The translations under genes and the position numbers were made by a program. 64,000 bases of DNA from Glebionis coronaria (taxonomy: Eukaryota; Streptophyta; Magnoliopsida; Asterales; Asteraceae): contig CM046882.1 of the NCBI GenBank assembly GCA_025667525.1, positions 215,124,592 to 215,188,591 of the forward strand, given 5' to 3'. Of the stretch, positions 22,871 to 33,669 are shown piece by piece. Position 1 is the first letter of the stretch; every line of letters starts with the position of its first letter. The notes beneath the pieces are model-generated. The model was not told the origin of the DNA. It saw only the letters and a list, made by a program, of their open reading frames with translations, and searched no databases.

Positions 22871-25660
22871 TCTTTCTCCGACAACTCTCTCAGTTGTACG
22901 GTAATTCCTTTAATTTAGATGGTGCTGACGTACAGTGCGCAAGCCACAGGTACAACACCAAGAATATAATCAATACCAAATTCAACTTGCCTTAATGGCG
23001 GAAGTCTAGGTAATTCACCAACAAATACCTCCTAAAGTTTCAGATAACAGAAACATCTTTTAATAAATTCATATTAGGTTCTTCTAGATTACAATATCTA
23101 TAACTAATTCACAACCATTCACGGTACAATCTCAAGTCTAAATGCAGGATACGGGCATCCGTCAAGAATTATTTAGATCACTTTTGATAATCAACATCTT
23201 ATCTTTTAGGGAATTCTACTCGAGTTCCCATCAATTAAGACAATATCGTCATGTCATAATTAATCAATCCATTCTACTGGCATTACCAACTTTTCAGTTT
23301 CATTGCCGTCGATAAGATGTGAACTTCTCAAAAGACTAATAATAACTCATAATCCTTCGCGAATTCAAGGATATATGGAGACATAATTACTATTAACAGA
23401 GTAAGGTCAACGTATAATCTACGCGATAGAATTTCAAATCAGATACAGACGAAAACATTTAACGAATATGAAATATTCCATGTTTTCATAATTTGAGTAC
23501 GCATTTGAAAGCTCCTCGGATCGTTACCCAGGTTATTCAAATGAAATCAAATCATAAGAAATGATAAGAACGTCGATACATCCAGTTGGGTATCAACACT
23601 CGATAATCAAATACTTTTCCTAAGAATCTCACTACGGGAAAATTGGACAAGAAAGAATTGTCAATTGTCAAATAAGACAATTTCCACAAATGAGTAAATT
23701 CAACTCAGAAGAATAGATGCTACAGGCACATATGTAGGTGTCCCTAACATTATGTCCTTATTTTTCACTTCTTGCAGATCTCATAAAATTTAATTTTCAC
23801 AATCTTCAAAGAAAATGTAGTGTTTATTCATTAGTTTTATGGTGACTACTAATCAGCCTTGCATGGTCCATTCCAAATTGTATGTAGGCGCGCAACTATA
23901 TACAATTTCAAGATCAACGATGCAATACTCAGTTCGTCAAAACTTTATCATCATGTTTATAATAAAAACATTTACATACTTTAATTCTTAAATAAGAATC
24001 AAGAATAAATTTACAAAGATTTTCTTTGTTATGAAAACAAATAAGTTTTCCAAAGCGTCTCATAAACAACTTCATTTTGATATCAATCACTTATAATTCT
24101 CACTTTGAATAATCCTTATTGTGATGAAAATTAAATTTTCTCAAAGGATACCATTTTAACTTTATAAAAACAATGAATGATATGCAAAAGAGTGATGAAA
24201 GCTTGTTCACCAAGAATTAACTACGATATGATAGGAAATGAGCTTTAGCCAATTAATTATGAGGTTCGTGACCTCAATGGCACTCAAGAATACAAAGAGA
24301 ATAATCCACAACGTAACTCAAATCGAGATGAGTACTTGTTCAATGGTTGCATCACTAATGCGGACATTAGGATTAAGCAAGAAAAGATAGATAACATCAA
24401 TACATATAGAATTTAGCAATCAAAGGTAGTCTTTTTCATTAATCACAAACAAGTCAAAATTGTACCGTAACACATTACGTGTCACTATGTCATACAATTC
24501 TCAGAACTCATCCTACCAACTGATATCTCAGTTAAGTTAGGGATTTTTAAAAGATACCACAATGAATACTAATCTACAAGAGTCATTAGGTGTCCCGCCT
24601 GTCCCGGAAGATCCATCGGTCTCAATTCAGAAGAAGATTTCTTCGATTTATTTATTGGACACTGGGCATCTTCATTAGTGGACAATGGCCTAGGAACAAC
24701 CCTTAACACGAATCAACAATCAATTAAAACCTTATAGTTTAATCACAAAACTTAACGACTTCCTCTTAACAATCTCATATTCCATATGGGTTAAATTTTA
24801 CTTTATCCAAGTTTCAACCAATTTTATACTCAATTCAATATCCTACCTTATTCTCCAATACTTTCAATCTTATTCTTTGGCCTTGTAAAGGCAATACAAT
24901 CTCAATATGAATCAACACTTAATTTCCAATCCTATTAGCTCTTACAACAACAATTATCAAATAAGTCATTAATATGAAATGACTTGATCATTCAACTTAG
25001 ACTTCTCGGAAAGGTATTAGTGGCATGAGGCTTTTGGGTAATGGTTCCAATAACAGCCTCAAGTGCAACATTCACCCTTTCGATTTCAAATTTAAGAATT
25101 GGATGACAACGAATCAGATGACATCTTTCTAGGTGGTAATGTTTTGTGAAACTCCACTCTATATGGAAAGATCGTCATGACATCGATATCAGATTTAATC
25201 TCGCCAATTCTTTTTCAATATTACAATCAACTAATATCTACATTTCTACGAATATCAACCATTTGTTGGGATCATAAATATCCACAACGTGGTTTAGATC
25301 TAGGATAGCTAGAATTCCTACGAGAATAGCTTCGGTTAATTTACTAGGGGATTTAGGGTATATTGTGAAAATCTACGTCGTATAAATACCTCGTATAAAA
25401 ATCAAAATAATCATCAAACAATCATGTAATAAAATTACATCATATATATATATAATCCAAGTTATATATATATATATTAAAATAACACTTCTCAGTCTTG
25501 GCCTTGTCGGTAACTCGGGAATTCTTCGGCACCGTTATAGTCAAAAGATTTTTAGACATTTTTAGAAAAATGTTTTTTTTATTTTTTTTTTAGTTAAAAG
25601 ATTTTGAAAAGTTTTATTCAAAACCTTCATTTTAAAAATCTTTCGTTCTCTATAACGAGA

Positions 25661-25672
25661 GCTCTGATTCCA
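25661..25672 (-). promoter_or_regulatory. Primer-binding site (tRNA-iMet, one mismatch), chromovirus copy 2
   Basis: The minus strand reads TGGAATCAGAGC; copy 1 has the consensus TGGTATCAGAGC. The single mismatch presumably arose after insertion. Confidence 0.88.
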
Positions 25673-25675
25673 AAC

Positions 25676-28600
25676 TGTAACACCCCCAAATTTGTACAAC
25701 TCAGTTCAGCGGAAGACTAGTTGGTGTTACGGGATTGCACATTACTCACATCATAGACAACGCATAAAAATCGCGTCGTTTATTAATAAAGCATTTCCAT
25801 TCATAAATATCAAAGTTACATAGGTCCCAAGTCATTACATTGCATACAAAAGTTTTACAAAGTGTTTGAATGGAAAAATGTTGTTTAAGTGCGGGCCATG
25901 AATTCTTGTCGTCTTCCCGAGAATTACCTTCAAGTACCTGAGATAAAACATGTTAAAAGAAAAGGTCAGCGATAACGCCGAGTGAATTCATAGAGTTTAA
26001 TAAATTCCATCAATATAACTTTGGTATAAAATTAGTACCAAAAATCAATTCGTACAAATCATTGTAATAGGCCGTAAAATAGCCAAAATCATTTTATACA
26101 AATCTTTGTAATAGGCCATAAAATAGACAAAATCATTTTATACAAATCCTTATCGAAAATCATAATATAGGCATTTGCCTTAAAATCAATATACGAGCCA
26201 ATGTCGTAAAAACATCATACAATACGTTTTTGCAACGTTGTATAGATTAAATAAAACCATTATATGAATATGGTTATAAAAGCCTTAAAAATCATTATAC
26301 GAGCCAATGTCGTAAAAACGTCATACAATACGTTTTACGACGTTGTATGAAAATAAAATCGTTATATGAGTATGGTTATGAAAACCAAAATACAATCATA
26401 ATATCAATAGTATGACCCTGTATTGCTAGTCAGGCAATACATCGTAATTCGGAGCGTCTATTATTATTTTGTTAACTTGGATTATTATAAGCCGCATGAC
26501 ATTGTTACCTTACTAAACCAAAACGGGTAGCTAACCCGATACCAATTTTGCCCATCTAAAGTAGTGTGTCGTCACAAAGGTCACGCTATGGAATCTTCTC
26601 ATACATAAATTCGCTTACCAATCAATGTGGCACGACGGGGATCAACCGTCAAGGCGCGAACTGGGGTGATCGTCCCCAAATAGTACTATTAAATTCATAA
26701 GCGTCTACCAACTCCCGGTAGTTCACAATTCATGCTAATGGGACTTTGAGTGACATAACCTAACTTTAATAATCCATTTTTATTTCATCTATCGGGTCCT
26801 TTAATCATTTATCGGGTCATACAATCGGGTCATTCAATCATTCGGGTCCAAAATCAATAAACAAACAATCGGGACAAATGGTGTCCTATTTAATAAAAAC
26901 TAACATGTTATCTCCCTCGCGGGTTTATAAAACATTTATAAAAACATTTAAAAGAGTGCGAGGCTATGAACTCACGTTGATGTGGGAAGGCGGGTTATCG
27001 GCAATTCGGACGTACGGTACGTGCTTCAATCACGGAAACCTAGACAAATAATAATCGGTCTTAGACGTTTTTCTAATGAATTTATAAAAATATCAAGTAT
27101 GTATACATATGATGATTATGTATATATGATGATCAAGTGGGTTTACATATTCTCGTTTACTCATTTTAGAGTTACGTGTTGATAACTTTTATACTAGTTT
27201 TCTCGTCTTACCTATTTACGTGTTTTAGGTCCAATAAGCTTATTATAAGTTATTTAACTTATTTTAATCCATTTTGTACCTATATTATCAGTATGTATAC
27301 TTTCCAAGTTGGGCCTAAATGGGTTAAGCCCAATAGATTCTTTTTACAAGTTTTTATCCTATTTAGTCCATTTATTAGTCCAATATGTTTATTTAACTTG
27401 TTAATGTCCGTATGCCCTATAGTTCGGGTTTTATCGGTTTTTACTTGTCATACATGTCTATATATCAGTATATAAGTTTTATAAAGTTTTCATTAGACGG
27501 GTCCAACCATCTAAGTTTTATTTAACAAAAACGTTAATTTTACGGCAATAGCCGAAAAAGTCGTAAAAATCATGTTTATAGTTTTTATTACTTATAAACA
27601 TTATTTCACCACCATTTATATAATTTATCCATTTGATTACCCTTTTATATATATTTATATAAATAAGTTTTATAAGTTAGTGGGTTTTTATTTTACATTT
27701 TATATATTAAAATGTGAGTGCTTATATAATAGTATTATTCTTTAATTTCCAAAAATCTGATTTTTAACTTCATCTTCACCAAAACTGCCATATCTTGAGT
27801 TCTACATGGAGATAGAAGCTCAAATTTTTATCACATAAACTACATGATATGTGCTACATTTAACTCTTCTATATCTACTGTTGAATCATCCTTTAAGTAT
27901 TTTCTAAAAATCGTCCAAAACAGTAACTTCAGATTTATACCCTAAACTTGTTTTGATCATATCTCACTCATTATTTTGATTCCATTGCATGGCCAACTAT
28001 CACATGTGTACAAGACCCATAGCTTACTGTAAATCCATTCTACTTCATCATTTTATCAGTCCATGACCTGTTTACTTACTGTTTTATACAGCCATGTAAA
28101 TTAATCAAGATTTTAACCTTGTTTCATATGGTTTTTCACCTTTTTAATCATGTTTATCAACAACAAATCCCCACATTACATTTGTATCATCATATAATCA
28201 TCATAAATATATACAATAGGAAATAAAATACATGTTTACATAATCAAAATAAAAAGAAGATGAGGAGGAAAATCTTTATACCACCAAGTTGATATAGGTT
28301 ATGATTTTGACATGGTTTTTGATGGAGAAACTTGTAGACAACCATGACCATCTTCAAGACCACCATGCTCCATGAACTCCTTGTGGAAAATCAGCCCCAA
28401 GACACCATGAATACTCCTCCTTGGATGTTATAACTTGCACCAATCTTCATCTTTTTGAATGGAGATTAACATATGTTAATTATAACATATGTTTATGGTT
28501 AAACTTTGATCAATGGTGGTGTTTTTTGGTTAGATATGGGACGGCACATAAGGAGGAGGAAGAGAGAAATTTAGCTAGTTTTGCATGTTGTGAATGAGGA

Positions 28601-29249
28601 AATGGTTTTAGCAAGAGTGGTATTATGTGTTGGTTATACATGTGTCTTAGCTTGTAAGTTAAGCTTGGACACATGGTGTGTGAGGTGGAACCATTTCTAG
28701 CCGTCCCATTTGTGGGGTGGTCAAGTGTGAAACTTGTCCCATCCCACTATTTTACGGGTATTTCTCGATTCTAGTTTCCTCGATTTGCGTGCCCTCGGGT
28801 CGTTTCACGAAAAACGTTTTTATAAATTATGAATCAACGGCACAAAACGAATCTAATAAAAATTGTCTCATCAAAAACGGAGTTCAAAAGCGTAAATACG
28901 TAATCCTAAGGTTTCCGGTTTAGTCGTAAAGGACGTTAAAATAAAATCGTAAGTCCTAGTCTCTTCTCGTAAATTTGTGAGTTTATGAACCAACACAAAT
29001 TTAAAACTCCAAAATAATATTCATGGACAAATTTATTTTCTGAAATGTCGGACTGTCACCAAGGACGATGTATGTAAACGTAAGCACGTAACGTAGAATC
29101 CTCCGGTTTAAACATAGTCGATGCTACTTCAAAACGTAAATCCAAATTTCTTCCCAAAAATAAGTGAGTTCATATTGTAACATTAAAATAATATTTTTCA
29201 AGTAATATTTGAGAATAAAATATCAATCGTAAATTGACGGATTGTCACA
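25676..29249 (-). repeat. 5' LTR of chromovirus copy 2
   Basis: 3574 bp, near-identical partner of 16448-20020, ending directly against GCGAT (29250-29254). It carries the same tandem unit, motif cluster and palindromes (about 28467-28492). Scattered single-base differences and a few indels distinguish the two LTRs. Confidence 0.95.
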
Positions 29250-29254
29250 GCGAT
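29250..29254. repeat. Target-site duplication GCGAT, right copy
   Basis: Matches 16443-16447 and marks the right edge of the chromovirus. Confidence 0.95.
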
Positions 29255-29676
29255 CGACCAAAAGAAAGAGAAGGGAAGAAAGATTATTGTTGTATGACTA
29301 TGAGGGGATTAGAAGGTGTATTTATAGGCCTCAACTATTGTAGCCCAAGATAAATAAAAGGCAAAAAATGCCCCCCCCCCCCCCCCCATTGGAGCCCATA
29401 ATCGGCCGCCTATAACACCCTTAGGGTGTTCCGGAATCTTCCAAACTTCTTTCCTTTTGTTTACACATACTATATATTTATTTAACACTCGTTATAACTT
29501 AACTATTAATTATTCAACGATCGTTAAAGTCACATAGTTACTTGCTCGGTTAAATTAATAAATACATAAATATATTTATTCAATAAATTAATAAATACAA
29601 TTAATATATTTATTAATTATATTAACTCTTTACGTATTGTGTGCAATCCCGTAATCTCGAGTTCGATCCTATCACA
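29255..29676 (-). repeat. 5' LTR of copia element A, right portion
   Basis: Continuation of 16046-16447 after the chromovirus, giving an LTR of roughly 0.8 kb. It contains a run of 17 C at 29371-29387. The outer edge (TGTGATAGG on the minus strand) is my best estimate from the TG...CA rule and the change to Athila-like sequence just beyond it. Confidence 0.65.
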
Positions 29677-31195
29677 CGACTATTAAATATAAGTCCATAA
29701 ACTTACTGTTTGGTCCCTCAACATTGAAGACATGTCACATTTAGTCCTTGAAGAATCATCTTCTTACAAGAAAAGTCCTTCAAGTTCAAGTTGTGGCATG
29801 AATGGCCCTTAAGGATATTACAAATTGTAAATGAGGTCCTTATTCATGGAAGGAAAAAGAAAAGGACTGATTTTTCCAAATGGCGAAATTTCTAACAAAG
29901 GAAGCTTCATATTAAAGCTACCAAAGTATTGTGGGAAGAATTTGTGAAGTTGTCAAAATGATAGGGGCCAACGTTGTGATAACCATACCTATTTACCCCA
30001 TAAAACTGACCCAAACCCTACTTTTTACCCAATCAATCCACACAGCCCAAAATACCAAGCCCATGTTTTGTTTAACCCGTTATTAATTAAATCCAATTTT
30101 TAAATATATGATTAATTAATAACGAGGCGCTAAACATCAACTGTTTGTTCTAAACAAATCAAGCTCTACCATTGTAGCCCTAAATATGCCCAGAAGTAAT
30201 TAACCAAATCTAAACATGAAAGACCAATTAACCATGGGTCTTTTGATCCCTACCCCGATAAAAACAATCCCACATGGCCATTCTTAATCCAGCTCATCAC
30301 ACAAAGGCTTAAAGACGAAGCTTCTTCATGTTTTCACCATGATTGAGTGACTCAAGACCAAACCCATGGTCCTAAACTTGTTCTTGGCCCCACAACACCA
30401 ATAGATGTTCAAGATTCATTTTCTCAGCTGGTAAGTCACATGGCATCAACATGAAGGTCCTAGAAACAAGAATCAAACTTGGAATATCCTTTGATCCTCT
30501 AGTGGCAGTTTTGGTATCAGAAGACGAATTAAGGCTAGGTTTTTTCATTCATATATCCCCTCATGTTATAGTATAAATACAATAGCTTAGGCAGTGCTAG
30601 TTCTTGTTCCAGATTTCTTATAAAAATTCATGTAATTCCTTTTTTAGTAATGAAAGTTGGTATTTTTCTTCAATATAATTCCTTTTAAATTATACTTAAA
30701 AGTTGGTAGTTTGTTTTTATATAGAATCTGTGTTCCACCATTACATTATCATTTGTATTTTTGATTCAAGTTTTGGGAATTGTAATTCCTTTTTTTCATA
30801 AAAAGTTTGAAAAAGTTGGTATCCTGAAAAACTTGATCCAAAATCTTGTTTATTGTTCATGTTATGAGTTTATATTTAAGGGTTTCAAAGTTTTAAGTAA
30901 TTGTGAAATTTTGTGAAAGATAAGTTTTAAGAAAAAAAAAAGCGAAATCAGTTGGTTTACTGTGTACTAATTGAACCAAGGACATTTTTCTTGGTTGTTT
31001 GTTCTTTGTGGGAATCACAGGTTTGGATGCTTGTGATTGTGCTATCACATAAGCTCAAACCCCCAAGGCATAGATGTATGCCTTTGAGGTATGCACTTCT
31101 AGCTCTTTTTAATATTTCTACCAAAATATGATTATTTTCTGCAAATCATTGGTTGTTTGTTCTTGTTAACCAATTTCTGCGTGTTATTAAGTTGG
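29677..31195 (+). repeat. Fragment of an old Athila-type LTR (host of both nests)
   Basis: Plus-strand sequence with the same order of landmarks as the LTR at 37090: GTTTGGTCCCTCAAC-type phrases, then a TATA box (TATAAATA, 30572-30579), TTGTAATTCC...AAAGTTGG, and an AGCTCAAAC...GATGTATGCC block near 31050 that parallels 38460. Similarity is partial, so it is an older or different family. Its first ~300 bp must lie left of copia element A and its end right of the copia at 31196. No coding. Confidence 0.65.
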
Positions 31196-31562
31196 TGTTA
31201 CCCCTATATTTTATATAGTCGAACAAGATTGTAATAGGTCATCTTAGTCGTTAAAGGTCTTGTATTGTAATAGGTTAGTCGGGTTAACCGGGCTTGGACT
31301 TTAAGGTAATATTGTCTAAGTTAGGGGCGTAAGCCAAGTGTAAGCCAAGCCTGGCCCATGGAAACAAACCCACGGCCCATAGAAAGCCCATTAGTTCGTG
31401 GGTATATATACCCTCTTCCATGTGTGGAAGAGGGTGTTGGTTACCATTTTACTTTCTCTCTCTAACGTGTTTAACCTTCCAAATTCTCTCTTGTTTCTCT
31501 CTCTACTTTTCTTCTCTTTCTCTCTATAGAATCTTGTGTTATGGATTGATATGGGATTGACA
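31196..31562 (+). repeat. 5' LTR of copia element B
   Basis: 367 bp, TGTTACCCC...GGGATTGACA, followed by the primer site. It has the TATA box 31403-31410, a perfect 10-bp-stem inverted repeat right after it (31411-31434), and pyrimidine-rich CTCTCT tracts, as in the LTR of copia element C. Confidence 0.87.
31403..31434 (+). promoter_or_regulatory. TATA box plus abutting hairpin in copia LTR
   Basis: TATATATA (31403-31410) is followed directly by CCCTCTTCCA-TGTG-TGGAAGAGGG, a perfect 10-bp stem with a 4-base loop. The transcription start is expected around its 3' arm. An equivalent hairpin with paired changes occurs in the LTR at 35804-36175. Confidence 0.75.
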
Positions 31563-31564
31563 TT

Positions 31565-31577
31565 TGGTATCAGAGCC
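31565..31577 (+). promoter_or_regulatory. Primer-binding site (tRNA-iMet), copia element B
   Basis: TGGTATCAGAGCC, two bases after the LTR end. Confidence 0.93.
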
Positions 31578-31833
31578 TATAGTGGATTGGTGATTGAAGA
31601 TTCGTGTTTGTGTTCTTGATTTTCGTGCCTATTTTGATCCTTATCATTCGAACCAAAAATCTTTTTGTGTTTTTTATGGTTTTTTCTTGATACAAATCTT
31701 CTACATAGTTGTGGTAGAGATTTGGTATATTCACTTTGGCTAAAAACACAAAAATTTTTGGTGTTTTGATCATTTTTTGGCTTAAAAACTCGATTTGGTT
31801 GAATTTGTCCTAGAAAAGTCGGAATTTGGTACT

Positions 31834-32155
31834 ATTCCGACAGGTTTCATCGGAAAGGAGTTTTATATTCCGACGGATATTCTGACAGAATTCCATCGGA
31901 AAAGGGTTTGCATATTCCGATCATTATTCCGATCAAGTATTCCGATAGGTTTGTTGATCAGTTATTCCGACGGTCTTTCCGACAGGTATTCCGATAGAAC
32001 TTTCCGACAGACATTCCGATAGGTACTCCGATAGTACTTTCCGACAGGTATTCTGATAGTACTTTCCGACAGGTATTCCGATAGAACTTTCCGACGTACA
32101 TTCCGACAGGTATTCCGATGGACATTCTGACATGTATTCCGATGGACATTCTGAT
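31834..32155 (+). repeat. TATTCCGA motif array in copia 5' leader
   Basis: More than 20 copies of TTCCGA(C/T), mostly as TATTCCGATAG or TTTCCGACAG, with 6-12 bp spacers, lie between the primer site and the gag start. The order of half-units alternates (ATTCCGATAG then TTTCCGACAG), which suggests growth by unequal duplication. Antisense frames here (31933-32133, 31958-32191) encode only the repeat and are rejected as genes. Confidence 0.88.
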
Positions 32156-32475
32156 GGAAATTTTGTTCGAGTAGTTTTTAGACTTAGCCACTATCTAGAC
32201 TAGTCTCGGAACATAGTTTACACGAAGATTAAAAAAAAAGGAGTTAAAATTTTTTAGGTCAAGTAAAATCAAATTTTTTCCCCTCTAGTTTTTGACTATT
32301 TCTAACTCAAATTCAAAATTTGGGGATACAAAATTTTTGGGCTTACCGTTTTGTCGGACTGAGGAATTTAATGTCAGACTGAGAATTTTTTTTTGAATTT
32401 TCGGAATTTCAATTTCAACCACAATCAAATCACAACACATCCACTAAGATCCTTATCCATTCACAAGTAATCACC

Positions 32476-33669
32476 ATGTCTAATAACAACAACAACAATG
32501 CGACGGCTAATCAAATTCGTTTGGAACAAGGTGGCAATGGAAATCCACCTGTGCTCACTGCCGGTTGCTACGTTCAGTGGAGATCTCGTTTCCTTAGATT
32601 TCTCAACACTAAGGATAACCGAACCGGACTTCGTCATTGCCTTGAGAATCCACCTCCAGTTTTTGAATTCAGGCCAATTACCACACAAGCAGAGGATGGT
32701 ACTTCATCAACTACACGAGGTATGGAGGATTTCGACACATGTCCTGCTGAGAAAAAGAAACTCCTCCAAGATGAAGCCGATGCTGTTAACTATATACTTA
32801 CTGGGATTGATAACGATATCTATTCCACGGTTGATGCATGTCCTAATGCTATGGAAATGTGGAATGCAATTCATCGACTGAAGCACGGTGAGTCAATAAA
32901 TGTTCAAGATCTCGAGACTAATCTACTTTGGGAGTTTGGAAAATTCACATCCGAAGATGGTGAATCCATTGACTCTTATTACTCGAGATTCTATAAAATG
33001 ATGAATGAGCTTGTCAGAAATCAGTGCACCATCTCCAATCATCTTGCCAATGTTCAGTTTTTACTTCAACTCAAACCGGAATGGCAAAGGTTTGTGACTT
33101 TGGTCAAACAAAGGGAGGATATCAAGATGATATCTTACCACAAACTTTATGATATATTGAAACAACATCTTAATGAAGTGAATGAACTTAGGGCTGAAAA
33201 GGCAGAACGATCTGCGAACTCTATTGCTTTTGTGGCTGCTACTTCAACAAAACCCGTTCCCCGTCAACAACCACCTACACATTCCTCAAGGTCATCAAGC
33301 TCATCAACCAAACCTATAGCTACTGCTAGAAACAAAGAAAAAGCAATTATCCCCACTCCACCTCTAAAGTATGACACCGAGTCATATGGAGACAGTGATG
33401 ATGAACAAACTTCAAGGGACAAGAAGATTGAAGAACTCATGTCTTTACTCACCATAACTTATAAGAAGATCTACAAACCTACCAACAACAACCTCAGATC
33501 ATCATCCAATGCTAGATATAAGGAAGTAGATCATGCACCTAGGTATAATCGTGATGCTAAGTATGATAATCAAAGGATACCGAATCAAGTTGGGGCTAGA
33601 GATACTGTAGGCACTCCGGTTGTTTAGAAGACTGGGATTTAATGCTTCAACTGCAAGGGATTTGGGCAC
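32476..33669 (+). pseudogene. gag: Copia Gag with zinc knuckle, stop-interrupted
   Basis: Open for 383 codons from MSNNNNNNATANQ (32476) to a stop at 33625-33627. It is a copia-type capsid: CYVQWRSRFLRFLNTKDNRTGL near residue 31, VNYILTGIDNDIYSTVDACP in the middle, then YYSRFYKMMNELVRNQ. A basic, Ser/Thr-rich tail (~245-300) follows, then NNNLRSSSNARYKEVDHAPRYN. In the same frame, past stops at 33625 and 33640, comes the zinc knuckle CFNCKGFGHMAREF, whose last Cys is Phe. The protein would build the particle and bind the element RNA. A functional copy would read without stops into the coiled-coil region that follows. Confidence 0.88.

Larger units (their letters stand above)
20036..25660 (-). 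pseudogene. Eroded gag-pol internal region of chromovirus copy 2
   Basis: 5.6 kb between LTRs, the length expected for gag-pol of this lineage. Apart from the RT and integrase blocks, no frame over about 75 codons survives on the sense strand. The part 23824-25660 is colinear with 1-1812 of copy 1, including the shared early stop (25092-25094). The 72-codon plus-strand frame at 21825 is antisense and not credible. Confidence 0.85.
16448..29249 (-). mobile_element. Complete Ty3/gypsy chromovirus (Tekay-like), copy 2, coding dead
   Basis: A 12.8-kb minus-strand element with two ~3.57-kb LTRs, an iMet primer site, a polypurine tract and the GCGAT target duplication. Recognisable but broken reverse transcriptase and integrase identify it as a chromovirus. 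The large LTRs, size and primer fit the Tekay/Del lineage; that finer placement is inference. The LTRs are nearly identical by eye, which implies recent insertion, yet the internal coding is eroded throughout. Confidence 0.93.
12313..29676 (-). mobile_element. Copia element A, degenerate and twice interrupted
   Basis: Minus-strand Ty1/copia element. It shows the 5' LTR (16046-16447 plus about 29255-29676), primer site (16031-16044), a long leader (14467-16030), gag, and pol as far as the integrase, where Athila element 1 interrupts it at 12313. RT and RNase H must lie beyond that Athila, outside the window. The chromovirus at 16448-29249 splits its LTR. The right boundary near 29676 (…CTATCACA) is inferred from the LTR end rule and from where Athila-LTR-like sequence begins; it may be off by several bases. 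Confidence 0.85.

Noticed and set aside
31933..32191. Repetitive minus-strand frames with a recurring SEYLSE/IGIPVGK pattern
   Set aside because: They are translations of the TATTCCGA array on the antisense strand; the protein repeat is a by-product of the DNA repeat.
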